DNA of 64,000 nucleotides from Planctomycetota bacterium (GCA_016873165.1 VGXV01000010.1:29375-93374), one strand, 5' to 3'. Shown: positions 36,240-44,901, numbered from the stretch's first letter. The notes: generated from the letters alone by a model not told the origin. A program made the numbers and translations.

Positions 36240-37673
36240 ATGATGAAGAAGACACTTTTATTAAATCCACCGTGTTTTGACCAATTTGACGGCGGCGCCG
36301 GTTCCCGATACCAGGCACGCAGGGAGGTTCGGTCTTTCTGGTATCCCACATGGTTATGTTATGCCGCGGGACTCATTCCTGAAAGCAGAGTGATTGATGC
36401 CCCTGCACAGGGCTTGCAGGTAAATGACGTTGTTTCTCTTGTCAAAGATTATGAACTGGTAGTGATGTATACAAATACTCCCACATTATCCATCGATAGG
36501 GATACTGCCGGAAAGATAAAAGAGGTCAATCCGAATGCACTCATTTGTTTTGTCGGTCCGCACGTTACCATACAACCGGAAGATGCATTGCGTGAGGATA
36601 GGGTTGTGGACGTTGTTGCGCGGGGAGAGTTTGACCTTACCGTTAAGGAACTTGCGGAGGATAAAGACCTGAAAGATATAAAAGGGATAAGCTACCGGAA
36701 CGGTTCGGGTGTTGTTCATAATGCCGACCGTGGGTTTACCGTTGACCTGGATACCCTTCCCTTTGTGACAAAGATATACGAACGCGATTTGAATTATAAA
36801 GATTACGAAATCCCTTATTTGAGGTATCCTTACCTTTCGATTTATTCCGGAAGGGGATGTCCCTCGCAGTGTGTTTATTGCCTGTGGCCGCAGACGATGA
36901 TGGGGCACAAGTATCGCGTAAGAAGCGTTGACAACGTTATTGAGGAACTGAGGTATTGTAAAGAGCATTTTCCCGATGTGAAAGAGATATTTTTTGATGA
37001 CGACACCTTTACCGCAAACAGGAAACGGGTGCAGGAATTCAGCCGGAAGGTGAAAGATCTCGGAATTATGTGGTCTGCAACATCACGCGCGAATCTCGAC
37101 AGGGAAACCTTGAGAGAAATGAAAGAAGGCGGTCTCAGATTGCTGGTTGTGGGCTATGAATCCGGCAATGATGAAATCCTGAAAAACGTTAAAAAAGGCA
37201 TTACAATAGATCAGGCCAGACAGTTTACCGGAGAATGCAAAAGTCTGGGAATACAAATCCACGGCACATTCATGCTGGGACTGCCCGGAGAAAACCGGTC
37301 TTCCATGGAAGATACCATCCGGTTTGCCAAGGAAATGGATCCCGATACCATGCAGGTGTCCATAGCGTCTCCCTATCCCGGCACGGAGTTTTATGAATAT
37401 TGCAAAAAGAACGGATATTTAAAGACCGGCAACATGTTAAGCGCTTCGGGGCATCAGTTGTGCAACATAGAGTACCCGGATCTCCCTGCCGAAGAAATCA
37501 TCCTCTGGACGGAAAAATTTTACAAGCAATTTTACTTCAGACCGCGCGTTATCCTGAAAATAGTGAAAAAAATGCTTCAGGACCCCGCAGAACGCAACAG
37601 AAGGCTGAGGGAAGGGCTGCAATTCTTCAAGACAATGCGGTCACGCCGGAAATACGCGCAGAAAAGCTGCTGA
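36240..37673 (+). CDS. hpnJ: Hopanoid cyclitol-ether radical SAM enzyme HpnJ
   Basis: 477 residues; class B radical SAM with an N-terminal B12-binding-like Rossmann domain. The family-specific opening is present (NPPCFDQFDGGAGSRYQ, REVRSFWYPTWL). The iron-sulphur motif CxxxCxxC is at about residues 207-214 (GCPSQCVYCLWPQ). HpnJ contracts the glucosamine ring into the cyclopentane of bacteriohopanetetrol cyclitol ether. Start ATG 36240 or 36243. No ribosome binding site is obvious. A promoter should lie in 36011-36239, but I cannot point to it. Confidence 0.9.
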   Translation: MMKKTLLLNPPCFDQFDGGAGSRYQARREVRSFWYPTWLCYAAGLIPESRVIDAPAQGLQVNDVVSLVKDYELVVMYTNTPTLSIDRDTAGKIKEVNPNALICFVGPHVTIQPEDALREDRVVDVVARGEFDLTVKELAEDKDLKDIKGISYRNGSGVVHNADRGFTVDLDTLPFVTKIYERDLNYKDYEIPYLRYPYLSIYSGRGCPSQCVYCLWPQTMMGHKYRVRSVDNVIEELRYCKEHFPDVKEIFFDDDTFTANRKRVQEFSRKVKDLGIMWSATSRANLDRETLREMKEGGLRLLVVGYESGNDEILKNVKKGITIDQARQFTGECKSLGIQIHGTFMLGLPGENRSSMEDTIRFAKEMDPDTMQVSIASPYPGTEFYEYCKKNGYLKTGNMLSASGHQLCNIEYPDLPAEEIILWTEKFYKQFYFRPRVILKIVKKMLQDPAERNRRLREGLQFFKTMRSRRKYAQKSC

Positions 37674-37785
37674 TATACATATCACGATAAAATTTACGAT
37701 AAGGGATTTCAATCTTCGTAACAGTTCAACCGGATTGAAATGTATGCGGAATACAACCCCTTTGCTCCCATAAGCGTTAACTTAT

Positions 37786-38044
37786 TGTCCCCCGCTGGCG
37801 GGGGTGCAGGGGGTGTACCTGACTTTTTTACCGCTTCAACTGCCCCTTTATCTATGAAGGCGAGTTTTATCTTGATCCCTCCGGCTTGTTCCCCATTCAT
37901 TGCCCAACGCACTAAAGTCGCAACTGAAAAATTTTCTTGTTTTAATCTTCCGATTCGTTCGGGTTACGGATATTCTGGTTATAAGCTTGTCGAAATTCCC
38001 ATCCATGTCATTCCACCCCCTTAATCCCCCGCCAGCGGGGGACA
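37786..38044. repeat. 259-bp dispersed inverted-end repeat, intact copy
   Basis: Ends are inverted: TGTCCCCCGCTGGCGGGGG and CCCCCGCCAGCGGGGGACA. The interior matches, in reverse orientation, 41167-41713 after removal of the inserted element there. Open frames at this place (for example 37740-38024) are fortuitous. It fills most of the 425-base gap between hpnJ and the sensor kinase. Confidence 0.8.
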
Positions 38045-38098
38045 TGGTGGATTCAACACGTATAAGGAATTGATGGTAATTATTGATTCCTTATATGT

Positions 38099-40345
38099 CT
38101 ATGAAACTAACGGCAAATACAGGTGGAACGTGGTTCCTTTTCCCGTAACACTTGAAACATCAACAGCGCCGTTATGTTGCTTCATTATTCCGTAAACAAT
38201 CGAAAGGCCGAGCCCGGTGCCTTTTCCCGGTTCCTTTGTGGTGAAAAAGGGTTCGAATATATTTTTGATGTGCTGTTCATCAATGCCGGTTCCGGTATCG
38301 GAAACAGAGAGCGTTGCGTACTTGCCCGGATGAGCAAGGCCGAGTTTTTTAATGTGGTGATCGTCGGGTTCCGCAATGCCGGTTTTTATTGATAAAATGC
38401 CCCCTTTGAGCATAGCGTCTTTCGCATTCATGGCAAGGTTAATAATCACCTGCTCTATTTGTCCCTGATCTGCTGATATAAACGGATCCCTTTCATACAG
38501 TTTGGTTTTATACACCAGATAATTATGTGAAAGGTTCAGAATCAGGGATTCCATTTTTCTGATAATGTCATTGAGATTTTCTCTTCTCAAGGTGAGGGGT
38601 TGCTTTCTGCCAAAGGCAAGAAGGCTTTGCGATAAGTTCACGGCCTTCCCTGCGGCGTGGAGAATGTTGTTGGTAATCCGATCGTTTTCGGGGTTTTTCA
38701 TCTGCAGAACGTTTACATATCCTATTATTGCGGTGAGGTAATTATTGAAATCATGCGCCACTGAACTGGCGAGCCTTCCTACGGACTCAATTTTTTGCAT
38801 ATGAAATAATTGTTCGGTGAGTTTTTTTTGTTCTTCCTGTAATTTTCTCTTCTCCGTTACGTCTTCTCTCAGAGCGACAAAATTCGTAATAACGCCGTCA
38901 GGGTTTTTCAGGGGGCCAATTTTTCCATATGTCTTAAACAACTCGCCGGTTTTCTTTTTATCGGTAAATTCACCTTCCCATATTTTTCCGGTAGTGAGCG
39001 TTTTCCATAATTCCTTGTATTGTTCCGGAGGTGTTTCGCCCGATTGTAAAATACGCGGAGTTTTTCCCCGCACTTCCTCAAAGGTATAGCCCGTTATTTC
39101 GGTAAATTTCGGATTCACATACTCTATATTTCCCTGTATATCGGTAATTATCACCGAAACCGGGCTTTGTTCCATTGCGTGGGACAATTTCAAAATTTGT
39201 GATTCAATTTGCTTACGCCTGAAAATTTCATTATCGAGGCTTTCCGCCATAGTATTAAAACTGTGGGCAAGTTCTCCGAATTCATCATTTCTTTGCAACG
39301 GCACCCTGTGAGAAAGGAGCCCTGATGCAATATCTTTTGTTGCATTTTTTAAGAGAGAAATGGGTCTTGAGAACGACAGGGCAAACAGCACTCCTGAAGC
39401 AATAACGAAGATTCCGCTTGCCGATCCCATGGATAAAGCAGTGGCGCCCATTTGAAACAGGGGGGCGAACAATTCCGCCGTGTCAATTTCCGACAGCAGC
39501 GCCCAATCATATTCAGGTATGTAGGAAGAAACTCCCGCCACAGGTATTCCCCGGTAATCAGGATAAATGCCCGTCATTTCCCGGTTTTCTGAAAAAATTT
39601 TCCTTACCGGCTCGGTATCCACTTTTTGGCGCAGGATGGCATTTTCTATAAACCGTGATTCAGTGAACATGAATTTGTCTCTGTTTACCAGATACACTTC
39701 AGCGGTTTTCGCCATGCCGTGATGATCCATGGTGACCGAATTCAGCACATTCAGATCATAGCAATTGAGCAGCACGCCGAGTTTTTCTTTTTTTCCGCGA
39801 TGTCGCGGGTAAAGCGGTGTTGTGATATAAAAACAGTTCTTTTTGCAAATAGGGCACATTTCAGGCTGGCTGACGAATGCGGTATTTTTATCGCAGAGAA
39901 GTCCTTTTTGGAAATAGAAGGCGCCGGACATGTTCACTCCAATCTGGTTTTTATTTGTTGAGGCGACGACCTTGCCGGAAATGTCCAGTACCGTCATACA
40001 ATTAAGATAGGGGTCTAACGGTTGCTTATTATGTATCAGGTGTTTCGATAATAGTTTTCCTATGCTGTTATGGGAATGGTTGCCGCTGTGTATCCTTTCC
40101 AGGCAGTTTCGTATATACCCGTCCGAACCGAAGTCTATCGTCCTTTCTTTTTTTGATTGCAGGATAGTAAGCAGGTGTGTTTTTTTTGCCTCCGCGATTG
40201 CGGTTAATTCCCGTATTTGATGCCTATGCAATTTGTTTCTGGCATTGAAGTAATAAATCGAGGTGATAACGGTGATTGGTATGAGCGATATGCACAATCC
40301 GAAAATGATCAATTTGGCTTTGATGGAGATGGATTTTTTGATCAT
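38099..40345 (-). CDS. Hybrid-less sensor histidine kinase (dCache-HAMP-PAS-HisKA-HATPase)
   Basis: 748 residues. Membrane helix at about 10-32, a large extracytoplasmic sensor domain (about 35-300), second helix (GIFVIASGVLFALSF), HAMP (about 325-380), PAS/PAC (about 395-510; GNIEYVNPKFTEITGYTFEE), HisKA with phospho-acceptor His in ASSVAHDFNNYLTAI, and HATPase boxes (NLAMNAKDAM, DTGTGI, GKGTGLGLSIV). The sensor domain carries a tight Cys group, CPICKKNC, at about residue 165, which could bind metal or form disulphides. No response regulator is adjacent, so it is an orphan. Only the immediate downstream repeat separates it from hpnJ. Confidence 0.9.
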   Translation of the reverse strand: MIKKSISIKAKLIIFGLCISLIPITVITSIYYFNARNKLHRHQIRELTAIAEAKKTHLLTILQSKKERTIDFGSDGYIRNCLERIHSGNHSHNSIGKLLSKHLIHNKQPLDPYLNCMTVLDISGKVVASTNKNQIGVNMSGAFYFQKGLLCDKNTAFVSQPEMCPICKKNCFYITTPLYPRHRGKKEKLGVLLNCYDLNVLNSVTMDHHGMAKTAEVYLVNRDKFMFTESRFIENAILRQKVDTEPVRKIFSENREMTGIYPDYRGIPVAGVSSYIPEYDWALLSEIDTAELFAPLFQMGATALSMGSASGIFVIASGVLFALSFSRPISLLKNATKDIASGLLSHRVPLQRNDEFGELAHSFNTMAESLDNEIFRRKQIESQILKLSHAMEQSPVSVIITDIQGNIEYVNPKFTEITGYTFEEVRGKTPRILQSGETPPEQYKELWKTLTTGKIWEGEFTDKKKTGELFKTYGKIGPLKNPDGVITNFVALREDVTEKRKLQEEQKKLTEQLFHMQKIESVGRLASSVAHDFNNYLTAIIGYVNVLQMKNPENDRITNNILHAAGKAVNLSQSLLAFGRKQPLTLRRENLNDIIRKMESLILNLSHNYLVYKTKLYERDPFISADQGQIEQVIINLAMNAKDAMLKGGILSIKTGIAEPDDHHIKKLGLAHPGKYATLSVSDTGTGIDEQHIKNIFEPFFTTKEPGKGTGLGLSIVYGIMKQHNGAVDVSSVTGKGTTFHLYLPLVS

Positions 40346-40523
40346 GGTATTTGCCCCTGCTCAATAGAAAAATTGTTATTTACATTTTAATATTATATAA
40401 AGATGCAACAATTGTGCCAAACACATTCCAGACGTAAATTAAAAGAAATTAACTATCGTAACTATTTAGTATGTGGTCAGATGAGAAACATGAAGAGGAA
40501 AGGGGAGTATTAATTTTTCAGGG
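40346..40523. other. Upstream part of kinase/ScdA_N divergent region
   Basis: AT-rich sequence between the start of the minus-strand kinase gene and the palindrome cluster at 40524. I see no reading frame and no clear promoter match. Confidence 0.4.
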
Positions 40524-40590
40524 GAAAAGTGTGTCAAAAAGTGTGTCATGGCACACTGCGTGACACATGTGTCACTGTGACATACTTTTT
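40524..40590. promoter_or_regulatory. Cluster of TGTCA/TGACA palindromes
   Basis: Within about 65 bases lie a perfect 16-bp palindrome GTGACACATGTGTCAC (40560-40575), the near-palindrome GTGTCATGGCACAC just before it, and further TGTCA/TGACA half-sites (AGTGTGTCAAAAAGTGTGTC, CTGTGACATAC). This spacing of repeated half-sites is typical of a binding region for a dimeric regulator. It lies about 160 bases upstream of the ScdA_N-type gene and about 200 upstream of the divergent kinase gene. Confidence 0.5.
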
Positions 40591-40732
40591 CATGTAGCGT
40601 TGTCTGCCGGAAAAATTTTTGTGCACGTGAGGGGAGGTTTTCTTTTAAAAATGCGTGGATTTTGAAAATTGTTTGCGTTATGATAAAAATTTAAATGTAT
40701 ATTTGCTTTTTTAAATAGGGAGAACAGGCAAG

Positions 40733-40930
40733 ATGGGCGAAAAGAAGACAATTACCAAAGATATGATTATTAATGATGTAATACAAAAATATCCGAAGAC
40801 CATCGGTATTTTTAAGGATTTTGGCGTTGATGCCTGCTGTGGTGGCGGGTTTAGCATTGAAAAAACCGCTGCAATGAGCGGAGGAGACATGGAAAAGCTG
40901 CTCACGAAACTGAATAATGCGGTAAAATGA
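40733..40930 (+). CDS. ScdA_N/DUF542-type small protein
   Basis: 65 residues. It matches the N-terminal domain of RIC/ScdA/YtfE iron-sulphur-repair proteins: a helix (INDVIQKYPKTIGIFKDFGV) followed by DACCGGGFSIEKTA. In full-length RIC proteins this domain precedes a di-iron hemerythrin domain; here the protein is the domain alone, a known stand-alone form. The Cys pair probably binds iron-sulphur or takes part in repair after nitrosative stress, which would suit an organism that makes NO. The ATG at 40733 follows AGGGAGA-type sequence (AGGGAGAACAGGCAAG). Confidence 0.8.
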   Translation: MGEKKTITKDMIINDVIQKYPKTIGIFKDFGVDACCGGGFSIEKTAAMSGGDMEKLLTKLNNAVK

Positions 40931-40941
40931 TATGAAATTAC

Positions 40942-40994
40942 GGGAGCATTCCCGAATTTTTGTAAATCCATCATTCTTGTTCCCAAGTTCCTGC
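40942..40994. repeat. Truncated GGGAGCATTCCC element
   Basis: GGGAGCATTCCCGAATTTTT followed by ATCCATCATTCTTGTTCCCA, identical in order to one end of the long element at 32991-33336 (reverse orientation), cut off by the next element at 40995. Confidence 0.65.
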
Positions 40995-41134
40995 GGGAGC
41001 ATTCCCAATTTTTTGTAAAATGTGGAGGTATTATGCGGGGGATAAACCACCCGCGCTACGACACATATTGCATGGTAGCGCCGGTCCTTTATGGTCGGCT
41101 TTATTTTGATTTACAAAAAATCGGGAATGCTTCC
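40995..41134. mobile_element. 140-bp MITE-like element, second copy
   Basis: Same length and cargo as 33072-33211 in the opposite orientation: left end GGGAGCATTCCCAATTTTTT, right end AAAAAATCGGGAATGCTTCC (two changes). The interior includes GTGGAGGTATTATGCGGGGG and CGACCATAAAGG-type hairpin sequence. The partial copy at 63790-63872 starts identically. Confidence 0.8.
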
Positions 41135-41166
41135 GTATAAAGGTCGTTGAAGATATGGCAAACCAT

Positions 41167-41713
41167 TGTCCCCCGCTGGCGGGGGATTAAGGGGGTGGAA
41201 TGACACGGGTGGGGATTTTGACAAGCTTATAGCCAGAGAATATCCGTAACCCGAACGAATCGGAAGATTAAAACAAGAAAATTTGTAACACTTTCGTCTT
41301 TTGAAAAACGTATTATCCTATAAGCTCCGTAGGAGCAACCTGTTGGTAGCAAAATAAGATATTATAACAAATATTAGCTCCGTTAGGAGCGGCCTGTTTG
41401 TCTTCCGCAGGCCCTGTTTATATGGATTGACAGAAGACAGGTCGCTCCTGCGGAGCTATTTTACCCTATTGAATTTTATTGCGCTACAAACAGAGCCGCC
41501 CCTAACGGGGCGACAGTGTATTTTTTCTATCCCGTAAATTTTTCAAAAAGCTAAAATGTTACGAAAATTTTTTAGTTGCGGTTTTAGTGCGGTAGGCAAT
41601 GAATGGGAAACAAGCCGGAGGGGATCAAGATAAAATTCGCCTTTGTAATAAAGGGGCAGTTGAAGAGGTAAAGAAATCCGGTCCTCCCCCTGCACCCCCG
41701 CTAGCGGGGGACA
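41167..41713. repeat. 259-bp dispersed repeat, interrupted copy
   Basis: Reverse-orientation copy of 37786-38044: TGTCCCCCGCTGGCGGGGG at the left, GCGGGGGACA at the right. It is split exactly at GAAAATTT by element C. Removing the insert and one 8-bp duplicate leaves about 261 bp, which lines up with the intact copy along its whole length. Confidence 0.85.
41277..41570. mobile_element. MITE-like element, GTAACACTTTAG family, copy C
   Basis: Element 41285-41562 (278 bp) with imperfect ends GTAACACTTTCGTCTTTTGA and TTTCAAAAAGCTAAAATGTT ending AC. Perfect 8-bp target duplication GAAAATTT (41277-41284 and 41563-41570). The interior is unlike copies A and B: hairpins of AGCTCCGTAGGAGC, AGCTCCGTTAGGAGCGG, GTCGCTCCTGCGGAGC and CCGCCCCTAACGGGGCG. 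No reading frame. Confidence 0.9.
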
Positions 41714-41792
41714 TGACGGATACATGTATGAGGTAGAGGTAAATGCCTGATGCTTTTTACCGATATTTCTTCTGATCGTGCAGTAACAGTAA

Positions 41793-41872
41793 GGGTGGAT
41801 TAAGCGATAGCGAATCCACCTTTTCCGAAAAATTTATTGTGGTGGATTCGGCGTAAAAAACAACGCCTTAAT
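41793..41872. repeat. REP-like palindromic repeat, copy 2
   Basis: GGTGGATTAAGCGATAGCGA with ATCCACC, then GGTGGATTCGGCGTAAAAAA with CAACGCCTTAA, as at 6343-6430. It ends a few bases before the ATG of the ComM-like gene and so forms its leader, as copy 1 does for recG. Confidence 0.75.
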
Positions 41873-41878
41873 AAATCT

Positions 41879-43414
41879 ATGCTGGCAAATGTCAAAAGTG
41901 TTTCTGTTTTTGGTATTGAAGGATATCCGGTAGAGGTAGAGATATATGTCGCGAAGGGAGAGATGCCCTCGACGATTATTGTCGGGCTGCCGGATACCGC
42001 GGTGAAAGAGAGCCGCGACAGGGTAAAGGCGGCGATGAATAACAGCGGGTACAAATTTCCAGGAAATAATGTCGTAATAAATCTTGCTCCCGCGGACAGA
42101 AAAAAAGAAGGCCCCGTTTTTGAGCTGCCGATTGCGGTGGGAATTCTTGTCGCGACAGACCAGTTTGAAATCCCCGATCTTCATGAGTATGCGATTGTCG
42201 GAGAATTGTCATTGGACGGAAAGGTTCGTCCCGTAAAAGGGTGTCTGCCGATGGCCTTGAAATGCCGTGAACTGGGGATTAAAAAAATTCTCCTTCCTTC
42301 CGTGAATGCTCCTGAGGCGGCAGTGGTAGAGGGAATTGACGTTATACCGGTGGAAACGCTTGAACAGACGATGGGGATTCTGACAAAGGCGATTGTTCCT
42401 CAAAACTACCGCATTGATCCTGATGAAATATTTCAGAGGCATTCGGAATATGAAGTTGATTTTGCGGAGGTAAAGGGTCAGGAGCATGCAAAACGTGCCT
42501 TGACCGTTGCTGTGGCAGGCAATCATAATGTGATTATGATCGGCCCCCCGGGGGCAGGGAAAACAATGCTGGTTCAGCGCATTCCCACGATCATGCCAAG
42601 GCTTGCTCTGGAAGAGGCTCTGGAAACTACAAAAATATACAGTGTGCTGGGACTCCTGGATTCGAAGATATCCTTAATTGCAACAAGGCCGTTCAGAGCG
42701 CCGCATCATACCATAAGCACCGCAGGGCTGATTGGAGGCGGTTCCATCCCAAGAGCGGGAGAAATCAGTCTTTCACATAATGGGGTGTTGTTTTTGGATG
42801 AACTCCCCGAGTTTGACCGAAAGACCCTGGAAGTGCTTCGCCAGCCGCTCGAAACGGGGAATGTCACCATATCGCGCGCAATGAATTCGGTGACATACCC
42901 GGCGCGTTTTATGCTTGTTTGCGCAATGAATCCATGTCCGTGCGGATACTATACCGACAGACAGAAGGAATGCCGCTGTACTTCTTATCAGATTCAAAAA
43001 TATGCTTCTAAAGTTTCCGGACCTTTGATGGACAGGATTGACATACAACTTGAGGTTCCTGCGGTGAGTTACAAAGAGCTGGCCTCTGACCCGGAAGGAC
43101 ATTCTTCGGAATTATTAAGAGAAAAGGCTTTTCGGGCAAGAGAGATTCAGAAAGAACGTTTTAAAGATCAGACGATAAAGACAAACGCGCATATGACTTC
43201 AAAACAGGTAAAGAAGTATTGTGTCCTTGATGATCAGGCAGAGTCATTGCTGCATCAGGCAATGGTTGAATTGGGAATTTCCGCCCGCGGACACAGTAAA
43301 ATACAGAAGGTTGCCCGCACGATTGCTGATATGGATGAGAGCGAGAGCATAAAGGCGGAACACATTTCGGAAGCAATACAGTATCGGAACATGGACCGGG
43401 GTTTACAGAGATGA
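41879..43414 (+). CDS. comM: YifB/ComM family Mg-chelatase-like AAA+ ATPase
   Basis: 511 residues from the ATG at 41879 (MLANVKSVSVFGIEGYPVEV). N-terminal Lon-protease-like fold (VGLPDTAVKESRDRVKAA, LSLDGKVRPVKG), AAA+ core with Walker A GPPGAGKT (about residue 222), Walker B FLDELPEF, MNPCPCGYYTDRQKECRC zinc-like cluster, and sensor GPLMDRIDI. ComM is a hexameric helicase that promotes branch migration during natural transformation, and homologues occur widely. The ATGA overlap with the next radical SAM gene suggests co-transcription. Confidence 0.9.
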   Translation: MLANVKSVSVFGIEGYPVEVEIYVAKGEMPSTIIVGLPDTAVKESRDRVKAAMNNSGYKFPGNNVVINLAPADRKKEGPVFELPIAVGILVATDQFEIPDLHEYAIVGELSLDGKVRPVKGCLPMALKCRELGIKKILLPSVNAPEAAVVEGIDVIPVETLEQTMGILTKAIVPQNYRIDPDEIFQRHSEYEVDFAEVKGQEHAKRALTVAVAGNHNVIMIGPPGAGKTMLVQRIPTIMPRLALEEALETTKIYSVLGLLDSKISLIATRPFRAPHHTISTAGLIGGGSIPRAGEISLSHNGVLFLDELPEFDRKTLEVLRQPLETGNVTISRAMNSVTYPARFMLVCAMNPCPCGYYTDRQKECRCTSYQIQKYASKVSGPLMDRIDIQLEVPAVSYKELASDPEGHSSELLREKAFRAREIQKERFKDQTIKTNAHMTSKQVKKYCVLDDQAESLLHQAMVELGISARGHSKIQKVARTIADMDESESIKAEHISEAIQYRNMDRGLQR

Positions 43415-44901
43415 GAGTTCTTTTAATAGATCCGCCGTTTTACCGGTTTTTTAATTATTACAACCGGTATTTTCCTTTGGGATTGAGCTATTTGTCGTCA
43501 GTGCTTAAAAAAGCGGGGCATGAGGTGACGATTTATGATGCCGATTGTAATAAGGATTCAAAGGGAATGGATTATACACGGTTGCCGGAAATGTATGCTT
43601 CCTATATAAAAGAGCTGAGAAATCCTGAAAATCAAATATTGAAAGAAATATCGGATACGCTGAGAACATTTCAGCCAAACCTTGTAGGGATTACCGTAAT
43701 GACGCCAAAAGCGGCGTCTGCTTTTACGGTGGCATCGTTGGTAAAAGCATATGACCGAACGTGCAGTGTGGTTTTTGGCGGGCCGCATGCGACTTTGAAA
43801 CCGGGTGAGATATTTAATATTTCAGAAGATGTTGATTTTGTTATCAGCGGAGAAGGGGAAGGTTCTTTTCCGGAACTGGTGAATTCGCTGGAGAGAAAAG
43901 AAAACCGGTTTGACACAATCGCGGGTCTTTCTTATTGTAAGGACGGTAAAAAAGTAAATACCGGTTCGGGGAAATTTATTGATAATCTCGACACGCTGCC
44001 CTTTCCCGACAGGGAGTCATTTATAGGCGCAAATACTTACACCTCTGAAGATATGGGACTCATCATGGGAAGCAGGGGCTGCCCGTATAACTGTTCTTAT
44101 TGTGCTACACAAATCTGGACAAGGAAGGTAAGGTATCGTTCCATAACAAATATTCTTGAAGAAATAAAATGTGTTTATGAGAGATATGGCACGCATCAGT
44201 TTACTTTTAAAGATGATTCTTTTACGGTGAACAGAAAACGGGTAATGGAGTTTTGCGAGGCATTGATAAAATTGGGGATAAGTGTAAAGTGGGACTGCAA
44301 TACGAGGGCGGATTTGGTAGACCTTCAATTGTTGAAAATGATGAAAAAAGCCGGTTGCAACAGTATAAAGGTGGGTGTTGAATCCGGCAGCGAAAGAATT
44401 TTGAAGATTATGGATAAAGGCGTGCAGTTGGAACGCACGAAAGAGTCCGCAAAACTCTTTCGGAAGGCAGGCATACATTGGACGGCGTATTTTATGATGG
44501 GCGTGCCGACAGAGACAAAGGAGGACATAAAAGAAACTGTAAAACTGTTGTATGAAATTAAGCCAAGTTTTGCGTCAATAGGGGTGTATGAGCCGTTTCC
44601 CGGCACACGATTGTTTGATATCGGTGTTGAAAGAGGACTGGTAAAAAGGGAGATGGAGTATGAAGAATTTTTTTCGCGCATACCAAGCGATTATTATCTT
44701 AAGGATGTAAAAAGAAGAAGCGACACGATGGATCAGGAAGAGTTTGTTGTCCTTGAAAAAGAAGTAAAAGAGACATTTCATGATTATAACAAAAACATCG
44801 CGCGTATATTTGAAAGAGCGAAGGCAAGAAGCTCCGTCTATTTGCGCAATCCTAAGATTTTTTTGAGTGATATTGAAAAATTTCTCGGTTGGATGAGATA
44901 A
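43411..44901 (+). CDS. B12-binding radical SAM protein
   Basis: 496 residues: cobalamin-binding Rossmann domain (about 1-150; VLLIDPPFYRFFNYY, GGPHATLKPGEI) and radical SAM barrel with CxxxCxxC in GSRGCPYNCSYCATQ at about residues 224-232. This is the class B layout shared with HpnJ, BchE and methyltransferases. The substrate is unknown. Its place directly before a sugar-transferase gene (16 bases) suggests envelope lipid or glycan modification. A canonical DxHxxG cobalamin motif is not seen, so B12 use is uncertain. Confidence 0.85.
   Translation: MRVLLIDPPFYRFFNYYNRYFPLGLSYLSSVLKKAGHEVTIYDADCNKDSKGMDYTRLPEMYASYIKELRNPENQILKEISDTLRTFQPNLVGITVMTPKAASAFTVASLVKAYDRTCSVVFGGPHATLKPGEIFNISEDVDFVISGEGEGSFPELVNSLERKENRFDTIAGLSYCKDGKKVNTGSGKFIDNLDTLPFPDRESFIGANTYTSEDMGLIMGSRGCPYNCSYCATQIWTRKVRYRSITNILEEIKCVYERYGTHQFTFKDDSFTVNRKRVMEFCEALIKLGISVKWDCNTRADLVDLQLLKMMKKAGCNSIKVGVESGSERILKIMDKGVQLERTKESAKLFRKAGIHWTAYFMMGVPTETKEDIKETVKLLYEIKPSFASIGVYEPFPGTRLFDIGVERGLVKREMEYEEFFSRIPSDYYLKDVKRRSDTMDQEEFVVLEKEVKETFHDYNKNIARIFERAKARSSVYLRNPKIFLSDIEKFLGWMR

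Noticed and set aside
37740..38024. 94-codon plus-strand open frame with PAGGGAGGVPDFF
   Set aside because: It lies wholly within the 259-bp dispersed repeat, whose other copy breaks the frame; no ribosome binding site.
40600..40732. Sigma-54 (GG-N10-GC) or sigma-70 promoter for the ScdA_N-type gene
   Set aside because: No candidate has both elements at the right spacing.
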